A DNA stretch of 64,000 nt from Paraburkholderia flagellata (GTDB lineage Bacteria > Pseudomonadota > Gammaproteobacteria > Burkholderiales > Burkholderiaceae): NCBI RefSeq assembly GCF_021390645.1, contig NZ_JAJEJT010000006.1, positions 1 to 64,000 of the forward strand, read 5' to 3'. Both the position numbers and the translations under genes were made by a program. Positions 9,736-18,150 of the stretch are shown here, in pieces. Position 1 is the first letter of the stretch, and each line of letters starts with the position of its first letter. Under the pieces are notes generated by a model. The model did not search any database. It had not been told where the DNA came from and worked only from the letters and a program-made list of their open reading frames with translations.

Positions 9736-10710
9736 ATGACCGCATACCGTCAAACCTTTATTGAAGCAAACGGAATTCGCCTGCATGTCGCTGAACAGGG
9801 CGACGGCCCGTTGGTGCTCCTTTGTCACGGCTTTCCTGAGACCTCGCATGCTTGGCGCCATCAACTGGCGGCACTTGCGCGCGCCGGCTTCCGCGCAATA
9901 GCACCGGATCTGCGTGGCTACGGATCAAGCGAATGCCCAACGGCAATCGGACAGTACACGACGTTAGACGTTGTCGGGGACCTGGTGGCGCTCGTTGACA
10001 TTCTCGGAGAACGCGACGCAGTTGTTGTAGGAAACGATTGGGGTGCAACCATTGCCTGGCAGGCCGCGTTGCTTCGGCCTGACCGCTTTCGCGCTGTCGT
10101 TGCGCTCGGGGTGCCAATGATGGGCCGCGCGCCGATGACGCCGAGCCGGCTTTTTCCGCAGACCGACCAAACGAGGTTCTATACGCATTACTTTTCCGAA
10201 CCTGGGTTGGCCGAAACCGAACTTGAGCGTGACGTTGCCACGACATTGCGCAAGATCTATTTTTCCGCATCAGGCGACGTCGGAGCCCGCGACGCAAATA
10301 CGCCCAATCCATTCGGACTCGTGCCGCGGAGTGGTGGACTCCTTGACTCTCTGATTGATCCACCTGTGTTGCCCGCGTGGCTCGAACCCACCGACCTCGA
10401 CAAGTTTGTGCAAGCATTCAGCATTTCTGGCTTTCGCGGTGGATTGAATTACTACCGCAACCTCGATCGCAATTGGGAAGTGCAATCGGCTTTGGAGGGC
10501 CTGCTCGTCGAGGTTCCCGCCCTGTACCTTGTCGGCGAGCGAGACACAGGTCTGGCAATGCCAGGCATGCACGAAATTATCGACGGCATGCCCCAGATCG
10601 TGCCCAGGCTGTCGGCTTCTCGGGTCGTTCCGCGTGCAGGACATTGGCTGCAACAGGAGGCGCCGGATTTCGTCAACGCGGCATTGATTGAGTTTCTCCG
10701 CGGTCTTTGA
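9736..10710 (+). CDS. Epoxide-hydrolase-like alpha/beta hydrolase
   Basis: A 324-residue alpha/beta hydrolase of the soluble epoxide hydrolase group. It has the oxyanion motif HGFPETSHAW, an aspartate nucleophile in VVGNDWGATIAW rather than a serine, and the catalytic His in RAGHWLQQEAP. Such enzymes open epoxides to vicinal diols through an Asp-ester intermediate. The ATG at 9736 gives a sensible N terminus (MTAYRQTFIEANGIRLHVAE); the frame is open from 9706. It is divergent from the Rrf2 gene. Confidence 0.85.
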   Translation: MTAYRQTFIEANGIRLHVAEQGDGPLVLLCHGFPETSHAWRHQLAALARAGFRAIAPDLRGYGSSECPTAIGQYTTLDVVGDLVALVDILGERDAVVVGNDWGATIAWQAALLRPDRFRAVVALGVPMMGRAPMTPSRLFPQTDQTRFYTHYFSEPGLAETELERDVATTLRKIYFSASGDVGARDANTPNPFGLVPRSGGLLDSLIDPPVLPAWLEPTDLDKFVQAFSISGFRGGLNYYRNLDRNWEVQSALEGLLVEVPALYLVGERDTGLAMPGMHEIIDGMPQIVPRLSASRVVPRAGHWLQQEAPDFVNAALIEFLRGL

Positions 10711-10786
10711 TGTACACGGGCGCGATCTGACGGTTCAACTACGGTTAGCGGCCATTCCGCCCGCAGAACGGTATGTCGGAGAAGGG

Positions 10787-10860
10787 TCGGCTACAGAAGT
10801 TCGAGGCTGACGTGCGCCGAGGCGTCCGACAACCAACGTCGATTTCCGAGTTCGGCCAGT
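10787..10860 (+). repeat. Possible degenerate relative of the dispersed repeat
   Basis: GGGTCGGCTACAGAAGTTCGAGG, interrupted here for length, parallels the GGGTCGTCTAC-GGAAGTTCAA start of the copy at 207-300, and a TTCCGAGTTCGGCC end follows. The match is poor in the middle. It lies in the gap between the two hydrolase genes (10711-10969), where no gene is seen. Confidence 0.3.
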
Positions 10861-10969
10861 TTCGGCCCTTCGATCCTTTACTGAAGATCGTCGACAATTG
10901 GTCGCGCGCCGACCATGAGAGCATCGCTCCAAGTTAGACTGTTCCGTCTCAACCAATTGTTGAACCACA

Positions 10970-11668
10970 ATGTCGCTGCCCATAATTTTCCTGCCGGCCA
11001 TGCCCTGTGACGGAAGAATGTATGCCGACCAGATTGAAGGCGTGAGCGATCTTGTTTCACCCTCGGTCTATGTGCTCGCGGAAAGAACTTTCGCCGAAAG
11101 CGCGGACAAGCTGCTGGCGTCAACAAGTGGTGACTTTATCCTCGCGGGAACAGCATACGGTGGATGTATCGCGATGGAGGTGCTTGCAAAGGCGCCCGAG
11201 CGAGTGCGCGGGCTTTGGCTGATGAACTGCCAACCCGGTGCTCATGCGAACCCGGAAGCGGTCCGGGCGACCTCCATCAGGATTCGGAGCGGCGACCATG
11301 AACGCGTGATTGCGGAATTCGCGGACAACGCCATCCCCTCCGACGATTCCGATTCTCGGGCGACCTTCGTTCGAATGGCGCGCGATGCTGGCACCGAGAT
11401 TTTCGCCGGACAGTCAGACGCAACACTGACGCGCTCTGACAGATGGTCGACGCTTGCTTCGAGCAATGTTCCGACATTGCTGATATGGGGTAACGCGGAC
11501 CGTTTTGTTCCCATCGAAGTCGGGCTCCAGATCGCCGATCTCATTCCCCATGCCCGTTTTGAATCGCTTGATGGCTGTGGGCATTTCCCGTCACTGGAGC
11601 GCTCGTCTATATGCACAAGGATCGCACGTGACTGGATGATCAATAACGTGCAGCGCGATATGCGCTGA
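10970..11668 (+). CDS. Alpha/beta hydrolase-fold protein lacking the nucleophile serine
   Basis: A 232-residue protein with the alpha/beta hydrolase layout: an LPAMPCDGRM oxyanion region, an acid in TLLIWGNADRFVPI and a His in DGCGHFPSLERS. The nucleophile elbow, usually GxSxGG, reads AGTAYGG, so the catalytic Ser is replaced by Ala while Asp and His are kept. It may therefore be a non-hydrolytic member, a ligand-binding protein or an enzyme with altered chemistry. It follows the epoxide-hydrolase-like gene by 260 bases on the same strand. The next 430 bases (11669-12106) show no gene. Confidence 0.75.
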   Translation: MSLPIIFLPAMPCDGRMYADQIEGVSDLVSPSVYVLAERTFAESADKLLASTSGDFILAGTAYGGCIAMEVLAKAPERVRGLWLMNCQPGAHANPEAVRATSIRIRSGDHERVIAEFADNAIPSDDSDSRATFVRMARDAGTEIFAGQSDATLTRSDRWSTLASSNVPTLLIWGNADRFVPIEVGLQIADLIPHARFESLDGCGHFPSLERSSICTRIARDWMINNVQRDMR

Positions 11669-12106
11669 AATCGGCCAGTAGCCGTCTTTCGCCTCCTCGA
11701 CTGACTCGCCACGAAAATGGCGCCTCAACAAGCGGCCGCGCCATTCGCGCCAGCAAAATTTGCGACTCGGCCGTCGCCAACTTCCCGACTCCTTCGGCTC
11801 TCACGCTCACAGGTAGCTGTGCAGTTGGTTACGTACAGCCGTGCGTTGTGTGCGGTCGTCAACATTCCTACGGTAGTCGACTTGCACTGTTTGCTTAATC
11901 TCATAGAGTTAAGAGGTTCTATAAGAGACATCGACCTGTATGTCTCCTTATCGGGAAACGTCACTGGTAGTCCGTTAGCGCAAGAGTGCGTTGCCGCCTA
12001 TCGAGTGGCGCTAATCACATTGACGGCTCCATGATTCCTGCTAGTTGACCGCCTGCCCGGGGCGCACTTGGTGGGAGTAGTCGCTTATGTTCGCAAGGAG
12101 GGGAGA

Positions 12107-14749
12107 ATGCCTGACACTACGACCACTACTAGCGACCCAACACTTGCGAATTCCAACCGTACGATTCAAGCTGCCACGCTCGTTCCGCTGAAGGCCGACT
12201 TGACCGATTCCGGGCGATCAATCGTGAAGTTTGGATACGTTCGGCAGTTGCGACTTCAACCCGGCGAGGTCGACAACGTAAGGCAGTCGGTACTGAAGAT
12301 GGCGGACCAACGCCCCGCCGGGCAGCGCGCGGCAGGAATGAGCCCAAATTTCCCGTGGGACACGCTTTCAAATTTCGAGGGGCAACCGTTACCGTCGTTG
12401 CTGCCGGATCGAGCGACTTTTTCCGCAGTGCCTTTAGCTGATCTCCAGCGCTTCGGCGAAGTGCTGCAGACGATTCGTGCGCAAGCGGTGGAGACATCGG
12501 GAAAGGCACCGCGTCCGCGAGCGAAGCACGACGAAGCTGCGAATAAACTGCCATTCGCGCAACATCTGCTTAATACTGTGGCAGTCGCCAACCAAGGACT
12601 GAGTATCAATACGTCAGTCACGCCGATCGGCATGCTCAACCTGGAGCGTCTCGATATGATGCCTGCAGGACTCGAACGCGGTGAGTTGATCGGCACGATT
12701 CCGCTGGCACCAGGTGAAAGAACCTCTGTTGTTCAAAAGGAATGGTCGGTCACGCAGAAGGAATTCACGTCGATCGTAACTGACTCGCTCGAAAACGTTA
12801 GTGAGACCGGTGTAACCGACAACACCGAATTGACTCAGTCGACGACCTCTCAGGCCCAGCATGCGAATCAGTTCAACATTACCGGCACGGTATCTGGCGG
12901 GATCCCCGTCATCTCGGGATCGAGTACCACCACCTTCGGAATGCAGAACTCGAACTCGCAATCCGCAACCGATTCGCGAAAGCAAGCGGTCACCCTGACG
13001 CAAAAAGCGTCCTCGCGAAGCAAGCAAGAACACAAGGTCACTATCTCGATATCCACCGTGACTGGCACTTCTGAAACGACAACTCGAGAACTGGTGAATC
13101 AGAGCACGACCGACCCGATTCGCATCGATTACTTCAGCCTGATGCGCAAATGGCTCGTTCGTCTCTATCGCTATGGCCTTAGGCTCACCTACGACGTAGT
13201 CATCCCCGAGCCCGGCGCCGCATTGCGAAAGACGTACGCGGATATCGACACGCTCCAGAGCCAGCTTGGTCTTTTTGTTTTCCCGGTGAAACACTCGGAT
13301 GTTGATGCAGGAAATGTCCAGGACCTTGCAGATCAGTACCAAGCGAGCGTGCCGCCTCCGCCACCCGAAGGATCTCCGATTGTCGTTGCTGCATCGGTTC
13401 CGGGCCTGTCGGGGAGCGGTTCAATCAGCCACTTTCCATTGGAGTTTGATGTCCCCCCAGGGTATTGGGTGACCAAGGTCGTTCTCGATGCCGAGTTGTC
13501 GAGTCCGGCGAAGGTTGATATCAACTTCGACGTGATCGGCGCCACGTTTAGCTACCATGGTGGGAACACCACTATCCCCTCCTCACAACTGCTCAGCCGT
13601 ATCGATGGTCAGCCGCTGTTATTCCATACGACCGGACACCAGGCGGTGGTCATGCTCTTCCAGGGAGCCGACGTTGCCGCAGTCCAGATAACCGTGTCGA
13701 TCGAGCCTACAGCGCAGGCGTTGGCGCAATGGAAGAGTGACGCATGGAACGCCTTGCTCAACGCAGCGCAGACCCAGTTTTATTCGGGTCAACAGGAGAT
13801 CGCCGCACAGATTTCAAGGAAGCAGGACGAACTGAACAACGTAGACACCCTCACACTGCGTCGGGAAGAAGGCGACGAAATCATGAAGGGCGTCTTACGG
13901 TTCTTGCTTGGCCCAGACTTCAACTACATGCCAGCAGACGTGGTACAAGCGATTCTCGCGTCTGGCGGAGTGGACCCAACCCATGGGGTCGCTTTCACAG
14001 CAAATGCACTGGGTATGGATCAAACGGCGTGGACGGTCGTCAGTCAACACGAAGACGTGATCCGTTTCATTAATCAGGCCATCGAGTGGGAGAACGTCGT
14101 CTCGTTCCTTTACTCGTATTTCTGGGATCTACCACAAAGCTGGGAATTTATTCGCCGGATCCGACATTCCGATGCGAATCGCCAGGCGTTCCTGCGCGCA
14201 GGCAGTGCACGGGTTGTCCTGACAGTGCGCAAGGGTTGGGAGGAGGCTTGGGTACGTTTCGCGGAAGGCGGATTCGAGGACGCGACAATTGACCCCCAGC
14301 ACCCCTACCTTCGCATTGCCCAAGAGATCGCGGCGTACGATGATCGCAATTATCCAGGCATTCCGCCAGCGAACCCCGCGGCAAGCGGTGCCAAGATTGA
14401 AGACGCCGTATTCGCCGTGTCAAGCGACTCGCTCGCGCCAACCTCTTCCCCCGTCGTCATTGCAGTGGACTCAAGCAAGGGTTTTGTTGTCGGCGCCCAG
14501 GTTGTGATCGATGAAGGCGTGGATCTCGACAGCATTGACGGTCGCCAAGAAGCCCAGACGGTCGTTGCCATTCCCGACGACAAGCATGTTACGGTCAGTG
14601 CAATAGCGCATGCGCATGGGGCGACTGGGCAACCATATCCTATTGTGCAGCCAGGTACGAAAGGAGTCCTTTTGGCCGAGTGGTTTGAGTACACGCCGAC
14701 TTCTGGCACTGACATCGCGATGACCAGCAATCTCACAACGATCGCCTAA
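12107..14749 (+). CDS. Large protein of unknown function, 880 residues
   Basis: I do not recognise the family. The start at 12107 has a strong AAGGAG ribosome site about 8 bases upstream. There is no signal peptide or membrane segment. The N-terminal 300 residues contain a Ser/Thr/Gln-rich stretch with long runs such as TELTQSTTSQAQHANQFN and TTTFGMQNSNSQSATDSRKQ. A middle part (about 440-560) looks like a beta-sandwich (PLEFDVPPGYWVTKVVLDAEL). A helical, Trp-rich part (about 590-760) follows, then a C-terminal beta domain with VDSSKGFVVGAQVVIDEG. The mix suggests a structural or surface-associated protein, but no function is claimed. Confidence 0.75.
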   Translation: MPDTTTTTSDPTLANSNRTIQAATLVPLKADLTDSGRSIVKFGYVRQLRLQPGEVDNVRQSVLKMADQRPAGQRAAGMSPNFPWDTLSNFEGQPLPSLLPDRATFSAVPLADLQRFGEVLQTIRAQAVETSGKAPRPRAKHDEAANKLPFAQHLLNTVAVANQGLSINTSVTPIGMLNLERLDMMPAGLERGELIGTIPLAPGERTSVVQKEWSVTQKEFTSIVTDSLENVSETGVTDNTELTQSTTSQAQHANQFNITGTVSGGIPVISGSSTTTFGMQNSNSQSATDSRKQAVTLTQKASSRSKQEHKVTISISTVTGTSETTTRELVNQSTTDPIRIDYFSLMRKWLVRLYRYGLRLTYDVVIPEPGAALRKTYADIDTLQSQLGLFVFPVKHSDVDAGNVQDLADQYQASVPPPPPEGSPIVVAASVPGLSGSGSISHFPLEFDVPPGYWVTKVVLDAELSSPAKVDINFDVIGATFSYHGGNTTIPSSQLLSRIDGQPLLFHTTGHQAVVMLFQGADVAAVQITVSIEPTAQALAQWKSDAWNALLNAAQTQFYSGQQEIAAQISRKQDELNNVDTLTLRREEGDEIMKGVLRFLLGPDFNYMPADVVQAILASGGVDPTHGVAFTANALGMDQTAWTVVSQHEDVIRFINQAIEWENVVSFLYSYFWDLPQSWEFIRRIRHSDANRQAFLRAGSARVVLTVRKGWEEAWVRFAEGGFEDATIDPQHPYLRIAQEIAAYDDRNYPGIPPANPAASGAKIEDAVFAVSSDSLAPTSSPVVIAVDSSKGFVVGAQVVIDEGVDLDSIDGRQEAQTVVAIPDDKHVTVSAIAHAHGATGQPYPIVQPGTKGVLLAEWFEYTPTSGTDIAMTSNLTTIA

Positions 14750-14824
14750 CCTCGAACTTGACACTATAAAATAGACCTCCCTAGACTCGGCTAACTACGT
14801 CAAACGCATTTGATTACACACACC

Positions 14825-15183
14825 TCATTCGTGTAGTTCGCGGGCGTACTTGAGACCAGCGGCGAAATCCATCACCCGCTGCAAGCCTTGCCAGATGGTT
14901 TTGACGCCGGGTTCGCCGTCGCCTTTGCGAGCCAGGAAGCCGCCGAGCATGGAGACCAGCCGCACAACCTCATTCAGGCGCGGTGACGTCCTGGGCGGCT
15001 TCTGCCTGTTGAGAATGAATGCCGCGCGCCACTCATCGGATTCGAACAGCAGTTCTGCGTCGAGGTCGGGACATGTACGACCCAGCCGCATCAACCGGGC
15101 AATGCACCATGCCACCAGGATGAACAGCGCCAAGGCGCGCTCGAGCTGCGCCATCGATGTCAGTTGCAGCGCCTCGACCTGAC
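14825..15183 (-). pseudogene. C-terminal fragment of a Tn5-like IS4-family transposase
   Basis: The frame reads GCQVEALQLTSMAQLERALALFILVA and continues through IARLMRLGRTCPDL to LVSMLGGFLARKGDGEPGVKTIWQG, which matches the last ~115 residues of Tn5/IS50-type transposases, including the dsDNA-binding C-terminal part. The catalytic core is absent: a stop lies upstream near 15184. It is a truncated insertion-sequence remnant at the left border of the mobile-element cluster. The 400 bases from 15190 to 15600 hold nothing I can support. Confidence 0.75.
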
Positions 15184-15605
15184 AGCCGCTAACGCGCCAC
15201 CTTCGCCGAGACCGCTATTTCTTCATATACTAGGGCAATCGAACAGCCAAGGAATTTCTATGAAGTCACAACAAATTCATGGGCTTTATACGGCGAACCA
15301 GATCCGGAAAACACGCGCAACCTTGCGGGTCGTCGCCGGTTTGCGCGGCCGACATGAGAGATAGTGCCGGCTCATTCCTGTGGGCCGGACGCAGTGCATG
15401 AGCGGAGGAGCACACGCGATGAGTCTTGTAGCGCTGGGATCTGCGCAATGGCCGCGGATCAAGACAGAGCCTCTTTTTATGGGAGGCGGCCTTAGTTAGG
15501 CTTCAGCGGCGGGATCTTATGCTTTGGGGGCCGGGCGTGACCAATCCCAAATTCGAGGAGTGTCTTTCGCCACTTCCCGGCCGAGGCCAGTTCGTTTTTA
15601 AGTGT

Positions 15606-16154
15606 TCACGAAAAATCTATTTGAAAATCGGGGCCGTACTTGTTTAGCAGTGCGTTAAGTTCGGTGTCGATGGTCTCGCGTTTCCATGTCAGGGCGCTTC
15701 GCCATCGGTATTTCAGGTGCCGCCATACGATCTCGATCATGTTCAGTTCAGGACTGTGGGCCGGCAGGTAGAACAGGACCGTCTTATGTTCAAGAAGCCA
15801 ACGTTGTCGTGCTTCCTTGCTAATACCGTGATGGATACTCACGTTGTCCAGCACGATTACAGTGGGCATTCCGGCGGCGCCCGCGAGCACGCCGTCGATG
15901 AAGTGCTCGACATTCGGGGCTTTGATCGTTCCGCTATGCGCGGCGTGGATCAGCGTGTTATGGCCGAAGTCCAGCGCGCCGATCACGCTGCGACGGCATT
16001 GATGATTCGGCTCGACCTGATGGGGCAAACCTCGTGGTGACCAACTGCGCTGGACAGGCGGCGAAGCATGGAAGCCCGCCTCATCAAGATGCAACAACCG
16101 CACGGCACCCTCGCGCGCGGCCTGCTGGAGCTTCTCGAGTGTGGCCTCTTTCAT
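15606..16154 (-). CDS. IS630 transposase OrfB (DDE catalytic domain)
   Basis: The 182-residue catalytic half of an IS630-family transposase: LHLDEAGFHASPP carries the first Asp, TVIVLDNVSIHHG the second, and LPAHSPELNMIEIVWRHLKY the Glu. It has its own ATG but overlaps OrfA and is expected to be made as a fusion by -1 slippage at the A7 run at 16177-16183 (T7 on the plus strand). The shifted frame reads KKKRNEEAFAMKEATLEKLQ, continuous with OrfA. Confidence 0.88.
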   Translation of the reverse strand: MKEATLEKLQQAAREGAVRLLHLDEAGFHASPPVQRSWSPRGLPHQVEPNHQCRRSVIGALDFGHNTLIHAAHSGTIKAPNVEHFIDGVLAGAAGMPTVIVLDNVSIHHGISKEARQRWLLEHKTVLFYLPAHSPELNMIEIVWRHLKYRWRSALTWKRETIDTELNALLNKYGPDFQIDFS

Positions 16155-16657
16155 GGCGAACGCTTCTTCATTGCGCTTTTTTTGAGCGAGTAGCGGTTGC
16201 GCTTGAACGAAAAACCGTTGCGCTTGAGCGCTTCACCCAGCGTTTCGATCTTGCAGGGCAGCGATTCATTAAGCGCGGCTTCGACGCGTTGTGCGATGCG
16301 TCCCAGCGTCAGAGGTTTGGAGCGTGCGATTTCAAGGGCTACGGCAATCTGGGCTTCAGTCAACAGCGCATGCCGGCCGCCGTTGTGGGAGCCCATCAAA
16401 CCGCATATGCCACGCTCGCGCCACGCGTGCGACCAGTTGTACACGCTTTGACCGCTCACGCCCAGGTCGGCCGCAATGGCACGGGGCTTGAGGCCACGTC
16501 CGAGCATCAGCAGGCCCGCCGCACGTGTGCGTGTATCTTGATGACGGTGATTGATCGACATCTGCTGCAAAGTCAGCCCCTCGACAGCCTCCAGCACTAC
16601 CACACACTTCATCCACCACCCCGGCATCAGTGAAAACGCCAGGTTAGCCAAAATCAA
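16151..16657 (-). CDS. IS630 transposase OrfA (helix-turn-helix domain)
   Basis: The DNA-binding half of the transposase: RTRAAGLLMLGRGLKPRAIAADLGVSGQSVYNW is the first HTH and LGRIAQRVEAALNESLPCKIETLGEALKRNG the second winged part. It ends shortly after the CTC-AAA-AAA-AGC slippery run, where a -1 shift joins it to OrfB. The first residues before MSINHRHQD may be untranslated; that internal Met is the start more typical of the family. Confidence 0.85.
   Translation of the reverse strand: MILANLAFSLMPGWWMKCVVVLEAVEGLTLQQMSINHRHQDTRTRAAGLLMLGRGLKPRAIAADLGVSGQSVYNWSHAWRERGICGLMGSHNGGRHALLTEAQIAVALEIARSKPLTLGRIAQRVEAALNESLPCKIETLGEALKRNGFSFKRNRYSLKKSAMKKRSP
16177..16183 (-). promoter_or_regulatory. 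A7 programmed -1 frameshift site in IS630 transposase
   Basis: Seven T on the plus strand (seven A in the mRNA). Reading straight through gives SLKKSAMKKRSP and a stop; slipping back one base gives KKKRNEEAFAMKEA, which runs into OrfB. This is the usual arrangement for IS630 elements with two ORFs. Confidence 0.75.
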
Positions 16658-16787
16658 GCGCTTTTACCAGGAACACTTATCCCCGTAGGCCGGTTATCGA
16701 CTGGACCTCCGATGAATAGAACTTCTGCGCGTCGACTCAATTGTGTGATCGATGAAATGCTAACTGGCCGTTTCTTGGGGAAATGAA

Positions 16788-17948
16788 ATGCTAGTAGGAC
16801 TCAATTATCCTTGGCCCGCCAATCGGTACATTACCATTGGCCCTAATCTTACTCCCCGTGGGAAGCCACAGTCATGGACTCAAGACAATAAGATGGAAAA
16901 CAATTTCAAGACGCTGAGGGATGCAGGCATCACCGTAATACGCATGTGGCTAATGGGAAATGGCGCAAATTATGATGGGACAGTCGAGGTTGGATTTGCC
17001 AACGATCGAGGGAATTTCTGGGACTTCCATCCGCCGGCGAGTGTGGACAAGTCATTTCTCGAAGATTTCGCCCTTCTACTGAATATTTGCAGGCAGGCAA
17101 ATGTGCAAATCATTCCTGTATTGATTGATTTCGCTTTTTTCGACGAACCGAAAGGAGATCTTCCATTGGGCGCTGGAAGGTTTGTGCCGACGCACGGCGA
17201 CTGGCCGGGAGGACGTAGATCTATTGCTGAGAACCCTTCTATCCGCAGGGAATTTATCATAGGCACATTAGAACCTATTTTAAAAATTGCGGCTGCCAAT
17301 AAAGATGTCATATATGCATTCGAGGTAATTAATGAGCCCGGGTGGTGTATATATCGCTTCACGGGGTCGCTCTTCGGCAAGTCGTTGAAACCCAATGATA
17401 TGATGGCATTTCTGTCGGAATGCGTCGCTTCGATCAAGGCTTATGGCCTAAAATCTACAATTGGACACCGTTACCTTAGCGACATCTATGGAGAATTTTC
17501 ATCGGTTAAGGTTGATCTACCACAACATCACTATTATGCCAGCAAGCTCTTCGATTCATTAAACGGAAAATACCCAAGCACGCGTATCGCAAAGATAATC
17601 GGAGAATTTGGATCTATTACAGCGAGCGAGTTTGACGCTTTGAAGGATCGCGCGAGCAGAGAGCGCGATCCAACTAGAAAAAAAATCTTGGATAGGCAAG
17701 TAAGTGACTTTGATTTGCAGAAGAATCAGTGGCCGGATTTGTCTAATATCGCACCACTAGTGGTGAATTTACCTCGTGACACCGATCCGTCAACCATCCT
17801 GGAACTTAGGCTACAGCATCTGGATAGTCTTGGATATCAGCTAGCCATTATCTGGCCTAGTCCGGTCGATCCAGATAGAGAAACAATCGATGACCTTAAA
17901 CTGGATTCACAGAAGCTTCAGAGTGTGAGGCGATTCACAGGCAGATGA
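16788..17948 (+). CDS. Glycoside hydrolase family 5-like (TIM-barrel) glycosidase
   Basis: A 386-residue protein with the clan GH-A TIM-barrel pattern: GLNYPW at strand 1, TLRDAGITVIRMWLMG at strand 2, acid/base Glu in FEVINEPGW and nucleophile Glu in IIGEFGS, in the expected order and spacing. GH5-type enzymes cut beta-linked glucans, mannans or related glycans. No secretion signal or carbohydrate-binding module is present, so it would act in the cytoplasm. The start has GGGGA about 6 bases upstream. Its DNA is clearly more AT-rich than its neighbours, and it lies between an IS630 and an IS1182 element, which points to recent transfer. Confidence 0.78.
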   Translation: MLVGLNYPWPANRYITIGPNLTPRGKPQSWTQDNKMENNFKTLRDAGITVIRMWLMGNGANYDGTVEVGFANDRGNFWDFHPPASVDKSFLEDFALLLNICRQANVQIIPVLIDFAFFDEPKGDLPLGAGRFVPTHGDWPGGRRSIAENPSIRREFIIGTLEPILKIAAANKDVIYAFEVINEPGWCIYRFTGSLFGKSLKPNDMMAFLSECVASIKAYGLKSTIGHRYLSDIYGEFSSVKVDLPQHHYYASKLFDSLNGKYPSTRIAKIIGEFGSITASEFDALKDRASRERDPTRKKILDRQVSDFDLQKNQWPDLSNIAPLVVNLPRDTDPSTILELRLQHLDSLGYQLAIIWPSPVDPDRETIDDLKLDSQKLQSVRRFTGR

Positions 17949-18150
17949 TTGAGCGGTTGCCTGGCAGGGCGATACGGAAACCGATGCGACGGTGGCTGCA
18001 AGGGTACTGCCAGCTTATACATGTTACATGCGCGAGATACGAGATGCGCCAGTCGACGACGTTATAACCGACACGATAAGTCCGCGCCGATACCGCGCCC
18101 ACACATTGCAAGCCGTGACGGTTGCGGACGTCCGCTCTCGGCATCGACGG

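Larger units (their letters stand above)
15601..16677 (-). mobile_element. Complete IS630-family insertion sequence
   Basis: A 1077-bp element bounded by AGTGTTC at 15601 and its exact complement GAACACT ending at 16677. Each end is flanked by a TA dinucleotide (15599-15600 and 16678-16679), the expected TA target duplication of the IS630/Tc1 group. It carries two overlapping ORFs joined by a seven-A slippery site. The intact ends and frames suggest it is still active or inserted recently. Confidence 0.88.
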
